Assembly (NCBI RefSeq): GCF_907165195.1
Contig: NZ_OU015584.1
Coordinates: 1,240,001 to 1,304,000 of the forward strand
Source of the DNA: Parvicella tangerina
Lineage (GTDB): Bacteria; Bacteroidota; Bacteroidia; Flavobacteriales_D; Parvicellaceae
DNA length: 64,000 bases
Direction: 5' to 3'
Under the pieces are notes generated by a model. It saw only the letters and a list, made by a program, of their open reading frames with translations. It was not told where the DNA came from and did not search any database. Both the position numbers and the translations under genes were made by a program. This document shows, piece after piece, positions 17,777 to 27,051 of this stretch; position 1 is the first letter of the stretch; each line of letters begins with the position of its first letter.

Positions 17777-18641
17777 TGTATTTTGAGTTGAACTTTTTGC
17801 GGGTACGTGCATCAACGTCTTTGATGTAGTTCCATTTTCCGTTTTCAAGAATATACGCATCAAAACTGAGGTCTGGCCCCATCCAAATGTCAATTTCTTC
17901 AGCTCCAGGTACAATAGAGCTCAAGTGATCAAAAATGATCATTTCTTCTTTCTTCGTTTTTTGATGCTTCAACGACATTACAGCATCTTCTGTGTATGTA
18001 AAGATGACTCTTCGCTTGGTTTTTTCTCCATCTTCTCTAAACATTGCCTCTCCAAACTTCAAGTTATCCTTTTTATGGAACCTCATGGTCTCAATGATCT
18101 TCTTGTTGCTCACCATGTCATTTCCATCCCAACCTAACAAGGTATACTGTGTTCTCCATCCTTTATCCACTGGAATTATCTTGTAATACAAACAGCCGTA
18201 CCACTTCTTATCGGTTAGCGCCTTGAATTCTGCATCGTACTTGTAGTCATCTGAATGGTCAAATAATTCGATAATAATAAAATCTCCTGATTTGGGGTCT
18301 TTTTTCATGACCAGACAATAATATTTATGTTCTTTATAGTCTCCATACTCCATATTCCAGTTGAAAATTCTAAAAGAACCATCAGGAGATTTGATCGTAC
18401 TGATCAGGGTGGCTAGTGTATCAAAATCATGCGTAAAGGTTTCATCATACGCCATCATTTTTCTCAAGGTCTCCTCAAATGCTTGATTGTATTCGTGCTG
18501 CTCCTTAATTGTTTTGAATTGACGAGCTTCGTGCAATTGAGTAACAGCCTCTAGCTCAAGTTCTTTGATTTTATCTAAGTTACTTTGAGCAAAAGGGCTG
18601 AGCGTGAAGAATAATGTTACTATGAATAATGCTAATTTCAT
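17760..18641 (-). CDS. secreted protein of unknown function
   Basis: 293 residues with an N-terminal signal (MKLALFIVTLFFTLSPFAQS), then a helical segment rich in E and Q and a beta-rich body with regularly spaced W/Y (FRIFNWNMEYG, KWYGCLYYKIIP, YTLLGWDGND, IDIWMGPDL). Conserved-looking in Bacteroidota; I do not recognise a named family. First gene of a two-gene unit with the TonB-C protein. Confidence 0.72.
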   Translation of the reverse strand: MKLALFIVTLFFTLSPFAQSNLDKIKELELEAVTQLHEARQFKTIKEQHEYNQAFEETLRKMMAYDETFTHDFDTLATLISTIKSPDGSFRIFNWNMEYGDYKEHKYYCLVMKKDPKSGDFIIIELFDHSDDYKYDAEFKALTDKKWYGCLYYKIIPVDKGWRTQYTLLGWDGNDMVSNKKIIETMRFHKKDNLKFGEAMFREDGEKTKRRVIFTYTEDAVMSLKHQKTKKEEMIIFDHLSSIVPGAEEIDIWMGPDLSFDAYILENGKWNYIKDVDARTRKKFNSKYNAPDN

Positions 18642-18670
18642 CTTACTTAATTATACGAAAATCGAGCCAC

Positions 18671-18700
18671 AAAAAAACCATCAGTTTTTTGCTGATGGTT
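18671..18700 (-). terminator. rho-independent terminator after the ferredoxin gene
   Basis: Stem AACCATCAG / CTGATGGTT with a seven-base loop; read on the minus strand it is followed by a run of seven T. It lies 36 bp beyond the ferredoxin stop. Confidence 0.85.
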
Positions 18701-18735
18701 ATATAACGTAAGTTCTGTGATACAGTTACAAGAAT

Positions 18736-19089
18736 TTAGGCGAGATGAAGACTGTCTTTCTTGGCTAATAATTCTTCGTCTGACTCTCTAATGTCTTCAT
18801 CATCAACACAACAATCCACTGGACAAACTGCTGCACACTGAGGTTCGTCATGAAACCCCTTACACTCTGTACATTTATCTGGAACGATATAGTAAACATC
18901 CATGTCAACTGGTTCGTTCTCTTCATCCGCATCTACTGTGATTCCCGAGTTTTTTCCTGTGAAGGAACCTTTCAAAGATGTCCCTTCGCTAAACTTCCAC
19001 ATCGCTCCTCCCTCGTAAATAGCATTGTTGGGACATTCTGGCTCACACGCCCCACAGTTGATGCATTCATCTGTTATTTTGATTGCCAT
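18736..19089 (-). CDS. 2[4Fe-4S] ferredoxin
   Basis: 117 residues. Two cluster-binding sets: [12 protein letters not shown] at the N terminus and [18 protein letters not shown] in the second half, separated by an acidic insert of about 45 residues. The second motif has a long gap between Cys 2 and 3, as in Alvin/YfhL-type ferredoxins. It carries electrons for unknown partners. Transcribed divergently from an acyl-CoA reductase with overlapping promoters, a pairing often seen in Flavobacteriales. Confidence 0.9.
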   Translation of the reverse strand: MAIKITDECINCGACEPECPNNAIYEGGAMWKFSEGTSLKGSFTGKNSGITVDADEENEPVDMDVYYIVPDKCTECKGFHDEPQCAAVCPVDCCVDDEDIRESDEELLAKKDSLHLA

Positions 19090-19112
19090 AGCTATTAATC
19101 TTTGTAATTTTG
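19083..19112 (+). promoter_or_regulatory. Bacteroidota primary-sigma promoter of the acyl-CoA reductase gene
   Basis: -33 TTG at 19083-19085, a 19-bp spacer, then a perfect -7 TAATTTTG at 19105-19112, with the ATG at 19139. The -33 overlaps the ferredoxin start codon region on the other strand. Confidence 0.75.
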
Positions 19113-19114
19113 GA

Positions 19115-19122
19115 CAAAGTTA
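19115..19122 (-). promoter_or_regulatory. -7 element of the ferredoxin promoter
   Basis: On the minus strand TAACTTTG matches TAnnTTTG perfectly, 25 bp upstream of the ferredoxin ATG. It lies three bases from the oppositely directed -7 box of the reductase, so the two promoters likely exclude each other. No clear -33 seen. Confidence 0.55.
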
Positions 19123-19138
19123 CAATACAAATTATTAG

Positions 19139-20203
19139 ATGGTACCAGAATCAAAAATAAATGCTTTGGTGAACTTAGGTAAAGTCATGGGAGCGCTGGG
19201 TAAGGATATAGAGTGGGAAGGCTTTGATTTGGGGATTACAGAAGAGGAGTTTAATTCCTTGAAGCGTACTGTTAATCAGGCTAAAATATATAATGGATGG
19301 TTTGAATCATCTGAAGTAAAACGTGCTTTTAGGGCGTGGGGAGAAGTCTTAAATGAAGAGAACATCAAGAAATGGCTGGGTCAATACGAATTAATTTATA
19401 CCCATTCTAAACGTGTGGCGATCATTATGGCAGGCAATATTCCTCTAGTTGGACTTCATGATCTTGTATGTGTTTATTTATCAGGACATCAGGCAAAAGT
19501 AAAGATGAGCAGTGATGATGATAAATTGCTGCCAGCACTTATTGAGGTTTGGAGTTTATTTGACGATGAGCTTTCAAAAAGTGTACAACTTGCTGGACCA
19601 AAAATCGGAGAGTTTGATGCAGTTATTGCCACTGGCAGTAATAATACTGCTCGTCACTTTGAGCAATACTTTGGAGGGTACCCCAACATTATCAGGAAGA
19701 ATAGAACAAGCGTAGCAGTGCTTTCTGGCAGTGAATCTGACGAAGAACTTAAAAGTTTGGCTGATGATATATTTGCCTATTTCGGTTTGGGTTGCCGAAA
19801 CGTGACGAAACTTTATCTTCCTAAAGGTTTCGATCTGGATAAAGTATTTGGAGGTTTATTTCATTGGCAGGATGTTGTAAACAACAAAAAATATGGTAAC
19901 AACTATGATTATCACAAGGCAATCTTTTTGTTAGAGGGGTATGATGTGCTTGAAAATGGCTTTGTTTTGATGAAAGAAGATGAGGCACTGAGTTCACCCA
20001 TCGGAACACTTTATTATGAGTTTTATGAGGATGAATCAGCTCTTCGTGATCAATTGAAGTCAAAAGAACATGAAATACAATGTATAGTGAGTCAAAGAGA
20101 TATCCCTTTTGGAGATGCTCAACGCCCCTGTTTATGGGACTACGCTGATGGGGTAGATACCATGGAGTTTCTTAAGAGGCTTTCATCTTCGCCATCTGCT
20201 TAG
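19139..20203 (+). CDS. LuxC-family acyl-CoA reductase
   Basis: 354 residues. Aldehyde-dehydrogenase-like fold with AGNIPLVGLHDL (cofactor region), FDAVIATGSNNTARHFEQYF and the nucleophile in FGLGCRNVTKLYLP near residue 222. The family reduces long-chain acyl-CoA or acyl thioesters to aldehydes. Shorter than LuxC of luminous bacteria (~480) but usual for the Bacteroidota form. Last 32 bp overlap the convergent SDR gene. Confidence 0.87.
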   Translation: MVPESKINALVNLGKVMGALGKDIEWEGFDLGITEEEFNSLKRTVNQAKIYNGWFESSEVKRAFRAWGEVLNEENIKKWLGQYELIYTHSKRVAIIMAGNIPLVGLHDLVCVYLSGHQAKVKMSSDDDKLLPALIEVWSLFDDELSKSVQLAGPKIGEFDAVIATGSNNTARHFEQYFGGYPNIIRKNRTSVAVLSGSESDEELKSLADDIFAYFGLGCRNVTKLYLPKGFDLDKVFGGLFHWQDVVNNKKYGNNYDYHKAIFLLEGYDVLENGFVLMKEDEALSSPIGTLYYEFYEDESALRDQLKSKEHEIQCIVSQRDIPFGDAQRPCLWDYADGVDTMEFLKRLSSSPSA

Positions 20204-20978
20204 TGATCATATTTATAGCTCTTCGCGGGGCTAGACGGTAAAGAAAGTTCATCATTTTAGCATCTTTACCGATCAATACATGAAGTTTGTTTTTTTCGAT
20301 TGCTTTGATCATTTGAGCTGCAGCTTTGTCTGCGGGTAAAGCATTAAACTTGGCTTCACGCTTTGATTTAGCTTCCTCCTCCTTGGTAGCCAGCCCGGAG
20401 TTTGACATAATGTTCGTATCAATAGCTCCAGGAAAAGCAAGAGTAACTCCCACTTTTGTGTTCAATAGTTCAGCATAAAGTGCTTCAGTGAGCAATTTGA
20501 CAGCAGCTTTGGAAGCTCCATAAATAGCTTGTCCAGGAAAGGGAATGAATCCCCCCATGCTAGAGACATTTAAAATATGCGCCTCAGGTCTTTTTAATAA
20601 TCTTGGAAGTAATGCTTTAGTAAGGTAAAGAGGTCCATAAAAATTCACATTCATCACCTTTTCAATTTGTTGAAAATCAAGATCCTTTACGTCAATAAAG
20701 GGTTGGATAATTCCTGCATTATTAACGACCCCGTCTATATTTGGATGTTTAGTGCCGACATCCTGAACAAATTGGTCTATCGCAGTTTTGTCGGAAATGT
20801 CAATACGGTAGCTTGAGACACTATTTTGTCCAGCCATATTAGCCGTTTCATTCATGTCATCTTCATGAAGATCTATAATAATAACGTGAGCTCCTTTTTG
20901 GACGAGTTGTAATGTAAGTTCCCTTCCCATTCCACTTCCCCCTCCAGTCACAATAAAGGTTTTGTTAGCAATTTTCAT
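20172..20978 (-). CDS. short-chain dehydrogenase/reductase
   Basis: 268 residues, classical SDR: TGGGSGMGRE, NNAGI, ILNVSSMGG and YGASK as YxxxK. C-terminal YRLAPRRAINMITKQMAKM resembles SDRs acting on fatty or steroid-like alcohols. Its 3' end overlaps the acyl-CoA reductase by 32 bp on the opposite strand; a shared fatty aldehyde/alcohol role is possible but is only inference. Confidence 0.87.
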   Translation of the reverse strand: MKIANKTFIVTGGGSGMGRELTLQLVQKGAHVIIIDLHEDDMNETANMAGQNSVSSYRIDISDKTAIDQFVQDVGTKHPNIDGVVNNAGIIQPFIDVKDLDFQQIEKVMNVNFYGPLYLTKALLPRLLKRPEAHILNVSSMGGFIPFPGQAIYGASKAAVKLLTEALYAELLNTKVGVTLAFPGAIDTNIMSNSGLATKEEEAKSKREAKFNALPADKAAAQMIKAIEKNKLHVLIGKDAKMMNFLYRLAPRRAINMITKQMAKMKAS

Positions 20979-21060
20979 AATAAGAATTTTAGTAAGTTAC
21001 GCTGTGCTAAAGTATTAACTGTCAGCTTAATAAAAAATGATATTCAGCAGACTTAAAACA

Positions 21061-21093
21061 AACAAAAAGCCCGATTCGATAAGAACCGGGCTT
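21061..21093 (-). terminator. rho-independent terminator of dnaN
   Basis: Stem AAGCCCG / CGGGCTT with a partly paired interior (TTC/GAA); on the minus strand it runs into TTTTTGTTTG. Sits 23 bp after the dnaN stop. Confidence 0.85.
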
Positions 21094-21115
21094 AATAGTA
21101 GTATCTTTATTGGTA

Positions 21116-22234
21116 TTAGCTATTCAACATGACTGGCATAACTAACATTAGAATATCTTCTCCTTCATCCTCTGAATTTTCAGGCAAGAGTATTCCGGCT
21201 CTATTTGGTGCGCTTAACTCAAGGACCAATGATTCAGAATCCACATTATTAACCATTTCCATTAGAAATCGAGAGTTGAAGCCAATCTCAATATCTTCAC
21301 CTTCATAAGCACAGGTTAATTCCTCTTTTGCAGCATTAGCAAAATCAAGATCCTCTGCACTAATAATCAACTGACTACCAGAAATCTTTAGCCTTACCTG
21401 GTGCGTTGTTTTATTAGCAAAGATAGAAACACGTTTAAGTGAGCTCGAAAATTGCGATTTGCCAATTGTCATTCTGTTTGGGTTGTCAGAAGGAATAACC
21501 GCTTCATAGTTAGGATATTTTCCGTCAATTAAACGACAAATTAAGGTGAAGTTTCCGAACTTAAACTGAGCGTTTGATTCGTTGTACTCAAGATTAACAT
21601 CTCCTTCAATATTCCCTAGAAGTCCCTTCAACAAATTCATTGGCTTTCTTGGAATAATAAAGGATGCAGCACTGTCCGTTTTGAGATCAACTCTTCTGTA
21701 TCGAACTAACTTGTGGGCATCTGTAGCAACAAACGTAATGTTACTGCTATCCATCTGACAGAATACGCCACTCATTACGGGTCTTAAGTCGTCATTACCC
21801 GCAGCAAACAATGTCTTTTCAATAGCTTTCTGCAATGTGTTCGTTGGAACTGTAACTGAAGAAGGCTTCTCAAGTACAGGAACCTTAGGGAATTCTTCGG
21901 CATTATATCCAGACAATGAATATTTACCATAATCTGAAGAAATCTCAATTCCTAACTTATCATTGATACTGAATGTCAACGGATGATCAGGAAAGGTTTT
22001 CAAAATGTCCAACAATAATTTTGCGGGTACGGCAACACTACCTTCATCTTTGGATTGAACTTCAATTTGAGTACTCATAGTGGACTCTAGATCTGAAGCC
22101 GCAATGCTCAAGGTGTTTTTGCCAATCTCAAACAAAAAATTATCTAAAATTGGTAAAGTGTTAGACGAGTTCAATACGCCTCCAACGGCTTGCAAAGCCT
22201 TTAATAAACTTGTACTTGATACAATAAAATTCAT
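21116..22234 (-). CDS. dnaN: DNA polymerase III beta sliding clamp
   Basis: 372 residues, normal length, three repeated clamp domains. Starts MNFIVSSTSLLKALQAVGGVL; LPILDNFLFEI, FVATDAHKLVRYR and IPRKPMNLLKGLL and the C-terminal VMPVMLNS are typical. It tethers polymerase to DNA and docks HolA encoded at 12.9 kb. dnaA is not adjacent, so there is no sign of the origin here. Confidence 0.95.
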   Translation of the reverse strand: MNFIVSSTSLLKALQAVGGVLNSSNTLPILDNFLFEIGKNTLSIAASDLESTMSTQIEVQSKDEGSVAVPAKLLLDILKTFPDHPLTFSINDKLGIEISSDYGKYSLSGYNAEEFPKVPVLEKPSSVTVPTNTLQKAIEKTLFAAGNDDLRPVMSGVFCQMDSSNITFVATDAHKLVRYRRVDLKTDSAASFIIPRKPMNLLKGLLGNIEGDVNLEYNESNAQFKFGNFTLICRLIDGKYPNYEAVIPSDNPNRMTIGKSQFSSSLKRVSIFANKTTHQVRLKISGSQLIISAEDLDFANAAKEELTCAYEGEDIEIGFNSRFLMEMVNNVDSESLVLELSAPNRAGILLPENSEDEGEDILMLVMPVMLNS

Positions 22235-22335
22235 CTCTGATTCTCGTTTTAATAGCCAACAAATATAAATTTTCTGACCTATAAAATTTGAATGTGAAAC
22301 GCTTAAATGTTAATAGTTTTCAACAATGATTCGAA

Positions 22336-22842
22336 TTAATCATTGTTTGCTAAACGCCCGCCAGAATAGTAATACTTCTTGTAGTATTTTTCAGATAAAT
22401 TATTGACCATGACCCCTCGCGATACAGAGGCATGGACGAAAAAACCATTCTGTAAATAAATCCCGATGTGAGAAATTCGAGACTTATTGATTTTAAAAAA
22501 CACTAAATCCCCTTCCTGCAAATCCTCTTGGTCAATTGGTGTGCAATTGGAATAAATATGACTAGCGCTTCCCTTTAATTGAATATTATAAACTTCTTTA
22601 AAGACAGCTTTCACAAAACCACTGCAATCAACCCCTTTCTTAGAAGTGCCTGCATAATGATAGGGGACACCCAGCCAATCATAAGACGATTTGTATAACG
22701 GAAGATAAGAGCAAGAATCCAAGTCCAGTCCTGATTCGCAAAACGTATCTGCTTTATTCACGCTGATACAACTATCTGGCGTCATCATACTAAAAGAAAA
22801 GTAAGACGATAAAAGCAATGTTATTACAATAGAAAGACGCAT
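22336..22842 (-). CDS. NlpC/P60 (C40) peptidoglycan peptidase
   Basis: 168 residues, exported (signal peptide MRLSIVITLLLSSYFSFS). Catalytic Cys in GVDCSGFVKAVF, His in SRISHIGIYLQN, and a third polar residue in FFVHASVSRGV. Such enzymes cut the gamma-D-Glu to diamino-acid bond of peptidoglycan stems. Located 6 bp after ilvE on the same strand. Confidence 0.9.
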   Translation of the reverse strand: MRLSIVITLLLSSYFSFSMMTPDSCISVNKADTFCESGLDLDSCSYLPLYKSSYDWLGVPYHYAGTSKKGVDCSGFVKAVFKEVYNIQLKGSASHIYSNCTPIDQEDLQEGDLVFFKINKSRISHIGIYLQNGFFVHASVSRGVMVNNLSEKYYKKYYYSGGRLANND

Positions 22843-22848
22843 TGGTTC

Positions 22849-23916
22849 CTAAGCTTTCAAAATCCAATTGAACTTGTCTTCTACTTTTCCGTGCTTGTAA
22901 TCAGTGAGATAGGTTAGAACTTTATTTGAAAATTCTCTTCCTTCGACAGCAGGAAGTTCATAGGTTGTTCCTTCGAAACTAATTGCGCTTATTTGAGCAA
23001 TTGTTGCAGCCGTTCCTGCCCCAAATGCTTCGGTAAGTCTGTTCTCTTTTATCGCAGTAATTACTTCTTCAACACTTACTTTTCGTTCTTCCACCTCATA
23101 ACCCCAATCACGAGCAATATCAACAACACTTCTTCGCGTAATACCTGATAGAATGGTGTCACTTGATGCAGGTGTAATGATCTTACCATCAATCACAAAC
23201 AAGACATTCATCGTACCCGCCTCCTCAATATATTTATGCTCTTTAGCATCAGTCCAGATCAACTGTCTGAAGCCTTCTTTTTGACCTTTCATCGCAGGAT
23301 ACAGTGATCCAGCATAGTTACCACCTGCTTTTGCATATCCAGTACCACCCTCTACTGCTCTGCTGTATTTGGTTTCAATCTTAACAGGAACAGGTTCTGA
23401 GTAATAAGCACCAACAGGACAAGTGAAAATGATAAATTTATAGGTGTCAGATGGACGGATACCTACGTAAGGGTCCATGGCAATCATAAAAGGTCTTATG
23501 TAAAGGGAAAATCCTTCTTTAGCAGGAACCCAATCTTTATCAACGTTTAGTAGGGTTCTTAATGCCTCAATAAACATTTCAACAGGAACCTCCGGCATAC
23601 ACATTCGCTCAGCCGAAAGATTAAAACGCTTGGCATTCTCCTCTGGTCTGAACAACAGTATGTCACCATTCTCCGACTTTGTAGCTTTCATTCCTTCAAA
23701 AAAAGTTTGACCATAGTGAAGGATAGAAGTAGCTGGAGACATTGTAAGATCCGCAAAAGGAGTTATTGTAGGGTTTTCCCATTGTCCGTCTTTATAATCC
23801 ATCACAAACATGTGATCAGAAAATACCCGACCAAAAGGCAGGTTATCCCAGTCTAACTCATTGATCTTACTACTCTTTGTTTTTTCTATTGATATATTCA
23901 GTAATTCTGTGCTCAT
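22849..23916 (-). CDS. ilvE: branched-chain amino acid aminotransferase
   Basis: 355 residues, fold-type IV PLP enzyme of the longer (eukaryote-like) BCAT class. SILHYGQTFFEGMKA, VGGTGYAKAGGNYAGSLYP with the PLP Lys just upstream in IETKYSRAVEG..., EAGTMNVLFV, and TRRSVVDIARDWGYEVEE are typical. ATG 23916 (MSTELLN) was chosen; the frame upstream to 24012 would run into the divergent recQ start. Confidence 0.9.
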   Translation of the reverse strand: MSTELLNISIEKTKSSKINELDWDNLPFGRVFSDHMFVMDYKDGQWENPTITPFADLTMSPATSILHYGQTFFEGMKATKSENGDILLFRPEENAKRFNLSAERMCMPEVPVEMFIEALRTLLNVDKDWVPAKEGFSLYIRPFMIAMDPYVGIRPSDTYKFIIFTCPVGAYYSEPVPVKIETKYSRAVEGGTGYAKAGGNYAGSLYPAMKGQKEGFRQLIWTDAKEHKYIEEAGTMNVLFVIDGKIITPASSDTILSGITRRSVVDIARDWGYEVEERKVSVEEVITAIKENRLTEAFGAGTAATIAQISAISFEGTTYELPAVEGREFSNKVLTYLTDYKHGKVEDKFNWILKA

Positions 23917-24006
23917 CTTTCTCGTGTATGTATATTTGCTTACTTTTAAGAAAGGGCAGAGGGCCCCAAAAAGCAGTGCAAAATTAACATTAATTTCGCA
24001 GTATAG

Positions 24007-25929
24007 GTGCAAAAAGAACCAAAAAAAATATTGTCAGAATTTTGGGGTTATGATTCCTTTAGAGATAAGCAAGAGGAAATCATTTCTTCAATAATGGCTG
24101 GTAAGGATACGCTTGCTCTGCTTCCTACTGGCGGTGGAAAGTCGCTTTGCTTTCAAGTTCCTGCTTTATGTATGCACGGAGTGTGCATTGTGGTTACTCC
24201 GCTGGTAGCATTGATGAACGATCAGGTACAGAACTTGAAAAAAAGGGGAGTTAAAGCACTGGCAATTCATTCAGGAATGTCTAAAAGACAGATCGATTAT
24301 GCTTTTGATAATGTGGTTTATGGTGGCTATCGATTTCTGTACTTGTCTCCAGAACGATTAAAAACACATCTATTTAAGGAGCGGCTAAAAAAAATGGTGG
24401 TCAGTTTCATTGCTGTGGATGAAGCACACTGCATCAGTCAATGGGGGTATGATTTTAGACCTTCGTATCTTGATATTCCCGAATTAAGAGAACTGCTACC
24501 AGAAGTTCCTGTTTTGGCGCTCACAGCAACTGCAACACCAAGAGTAGTAGAAGATATTCAGGATAAATTAAATTTCAGGGAAAGAAACGTTCTCAGAAAA
24601 AGTTTTTACCGTTCCAACCTAAGGTATTTTGTCAACATTACTGAGAATAAAGTGCCTACTTTACTTTCGATTATTAAAAAGCAAGGAGGATCGGGAATTG
24701 TGTATTTGAGAAGTCGAAAGTTAACGGTTGAGTATGCGCATATTCTCAAGAGAAATCATGTAGCCGCTGATTACTACCATGCTGGTTTGACGCATGAAGA
24801 GCGAGAACGAAAACAACAAGATTGGCAAAATAATAGAATTCAGGTAATTGTTTGTACAAATGCTTTTGGAATGGGGATCGATAAGCCCGATGTGAGATTT
24901 GTAGTAAACCTTGATCTGCCGGAATCAATTGAAGCATATTTTCAGGAAGCTGGAAGGGCTGGTCGGGATCAAAAAAAAGCATTTGCGGTATTATTGGCAA
25001 CAAAAGCAGATGAATTAGTGCTCAGGGACAAGGTAGATAAACGTTTTCCCGACATGGAAGTTGTCAAGCGAGTTTATGCCCTGATTATGAACCATTTTCG
25101 TTTGGCTATTGGAGCAGGGGAAATGGAGTCATACGAAATGAAGTGGCAGGAATTAGTTGATAAGTCTACGTTTACGTATGGAGAGCTTTATCATTCAGCT
25201 AAATTCATAGAACGTGCTGGATATTGGCAGTTGTCTGAAGGTTTGAGCAGTTCTTCTGAGGTCATGATTACTTCCACGCCTTCTGCGATTTATCAGTTGC
25301 AAGTGAAGAATGAGAAGATCAATCGGTTAATGCAGGTGTTGTTGAGGAGTTATGGGGGATTATTCGATGGTTATGTATCCATCAGGGAAGGCACGTTAGC
25401 TTCAAGAGCAAAAATCTCTAGAAAAGAAGTGATACAAATCTTAAGGCAACTGCATGCGCTTGAAGCAATAGACTATAAAGAAGTGAGAAATGGCCATTAC
25501 ATTACCTTGTTACAGCCAAGAGTAGATGTGAAGTACTTAAGATTACCCATGGCCTTCTATCATGACCTTAAAAAAGTGGTGGAATCTAATGCGGAGGCGA
25601 TGATCAAGTATGTTTTTGATGAGCACACCTGCCGATCGAAAATGCTACTCAACTACTTTGGTGAAAGGAAAGCAGAGAATTGTGGTGTCTGTGACTATTG
25701 TTTGAAGATGGAGCGAAAAAGAGAGATTGTCTCCACTGAAAATACGGCAGTAGTTGAAGAAATAAGAGAGGTGTTAAATTCAATTGATGGTGTTACCCCT
25801 AATGAATTAATTAGTTTCGGAGCATCAGAAGATAGTCAGACAGCAATTCGTTTTGCTATCCAATGGATGTTGGATAATGGCATTATTTTGGCTGATTCAA
25901 ATCAGCACCTAATTCTAAAAGAGGCTTGA
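24007..25929 (+). CDS. recQ: RecQ-family ATP-dependent DNA helicase
   Basis: 640 residues. Walker A LLPTGGGKSLCFQVPAL, DEAH box VDEAHCISQWGYDFRP, motif V/VI with GMGIDKPDVRFV and QEAGRAGRDQ, then an RQC-type zinc site with Cys in HTCRSKML and ENCGVCDYC. Unwinds recombination and fork intermediates. No ATG near the conserved start; GTG 24007 gives MQKEPKKILSEFWGYDSFR, the normal RecQ beginning. The HRDC domain appears absent, with a short C-terminal helical region instead. Confidence 0.9.
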   Translation: MQKEPKKILSEFWGYDSFRDKQEEIISSIMAGKDTLALLPTGGGKSLCFQVPALCMHGVCIVVTPLVALMNDQVQNLKKRGVKALAIHSGMSKRQIDYAFDNVVYGGYRFLYLSPERLKTHLFKERLKKMVVSFIAVDEAHCISQWGYDFRPSYLDIPELRELLPEVPVLALTATATPRVVEDIQDKLNFRERNVLRKSFYRSNLRYFVNITENKVPTLLSIIKKQGGSGIVYLRSRKLTVEYAHILKRNHVAADYYHAGLTHEERERKQQDWQNNRIQVIVCTNAFGMGIDKPDVRFVVNLDLPESIEAYFQEAGRAGRDQKKAFAVLLATKADELVLRDKVDKRFPDMEVVKRVYALIMNHFRLAIGAGEMESYEMKWQELVDKSTFTYGELYHSAKFIERAGYWQLSEGLSSSSEVMITSTPSAIYQLQVKNEKINRLMQVLLRSYGGLFDGYVSIREGTLASRAKISRKEVIQILRQLHALEAIDYKEVRNGHYITLLQPRVDVKYLRLPMAFYHDLKKVVESNAEAMIKYVFDEHTCRSKMLLNYFGERKAENCGVCDYCLKMERKREIVSTENTAVVEEIREVLNSIDGVTPNELISFGASEDSQTAIRFAIQWMLDNGIILADSNQHLILKEA

Positions 25930-25937
25930 AAGGAGTA

Positions 25938-27047
25938 ATGATGCTCATATTGTTGGTTAGTTTAGTGGTTACGGTTCAATCGCAGTCTACCCCAAGACTG
26001 TATTTGTTTCAAAAGGCCGACTCATTAAAGTTTGAAGGCGATTTCAAGCAGTCCAGATATTATTATAAGCTTTCTCTTCGCCAAGGCGGAGAAGTTCCTT
26101 CTGATGAAATGATTAAAAAGCAAGTTATCTCCTTGGATTCAACCTTAGCCTACCAAAGTGATAACCGAGCATTTTTGGAGCTAGTGGCAAAGGCAGATAG
26201 CTTATTTGCACATGAAAAATACATTGAAGCGATGAAGTTTTTTGATGATGCTTCAAGCTTAGACCCTGGCATGCAATATCCGTATGCTCGAATAGATCAG
26301 ATTTTGGAAGAGTCGGATGAGATAAAAAAGAAATTGCTGATTTACAACGCCAAGCAAAATCAATTGAACTATCAAAAGCTATTATTGGATATTGAGAAGT
26401 TGGAGTCAGAAGGGTATTATCTGGAGGCTTACTACAGAAGTGTTGAATTTGCGAAAGTTTTTCATTCAGATAGTTTAGCTTCTCATAGAGCTGAGACGCT
26501 ATATGAAGCGTATGCTGATAGTATAAACGCTTTCGAAAAGCAGATTAAAGAAGGGGAGGAGTTATATAGTGAAGGAAACTATCAAAAAGCTAAAGCTTCT
26601 TATGAAAGTGCGTTAAAGTTGAACCCGATTTGTCAGGTTTGTGATTATCGTCTTGAACAAATAGACTTTTGTATTCAGCAAGATGTTAATCAATCTAAGA
26701 GTTTTGAGACTAATCTGACCAGTGCGAAATCAGATTTTAAGAAGGGCAATTATGAGAAGGCGTATTATCAATTTTCCTGGCTACAAAAGCAAAGGCCCGA
26801 TCATGTGGAGGTGGGAACTTATGTGAAAAAAATAGAAGAATTATTAGCAGCAGAAACTGATGAAAGAATGCGCAAGTTTAATGCAGATCTAACCTTGGAA
26901 AAAGCAAATGAACTATTCTTGAAAGGTATGTTTTCAGAGGCCTTGGATGGCTATCTGAAACTGAAGAATGCCTATGCAAACGACATCGATTATTTACAGT
27001 TTGTAGAGTTAAGAATAGCAGAATGCGTAAGTGAGCTCGAAGAATAA
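25938..27047 (+). CDS. exported TPR-repeat protein
   Basis: 369 residues: signal peptide (MMLILLVSLVVTVQSQS) and repeated TPR-like helices, clearest in EELYSEGNYQKAKASYESALKLNP and LFAHEKYIEAMKFFDDASSLDP. Probably a periplasmic scaffold; partner unknown. ATG 25938 was chosen because AGGAG sits upstream; the TTG overlapping the recQ stop is less likely. Coupled to recQ by position only. Ends 4 bp before the convergent cysteine desulfurase. Confidence 0.8.
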   Translation: MMLILLVSLVVTVQSQSTPRLYLFQKADSLKFEGDFKQSRYYYKLSLRQGGEVPSDEMIKKQVISLDSTLAYQSDNRAFLELVAKADSLFAHEKYIEAMKFFDDASSLDPGMQYPYARIDQILEESDEIKKKLLIYNAKQNQLNYQKLLLDIEKLESEGYYLEAYYRSVEFAKVFHSDSLASHRAETLYEAYADSINAFEKQIKEGEELYSEGNYQKAKASYESALKLNPICQVCDYRLEQIDFCIQQDVNQSKSFETNLTSAKSDFKKGNYEKAYYQFSWLQKQRPDHVEVGTYVKKIEELLAAETDERMRKFNADLTLEKANELFLKGMFSEALDGYLKLKNAYANDIDYLQFVELRIAECVSELEE

Positions 27048-27051
27048 TAGA

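Noticed and set aside
19139-20203. Luminescence (lux) operon
   Set aside because: Only a LuxC-type reductase is present; no luxA, B, D or E genes are nearby, and the family is common in non-luminous Bacteroidota.
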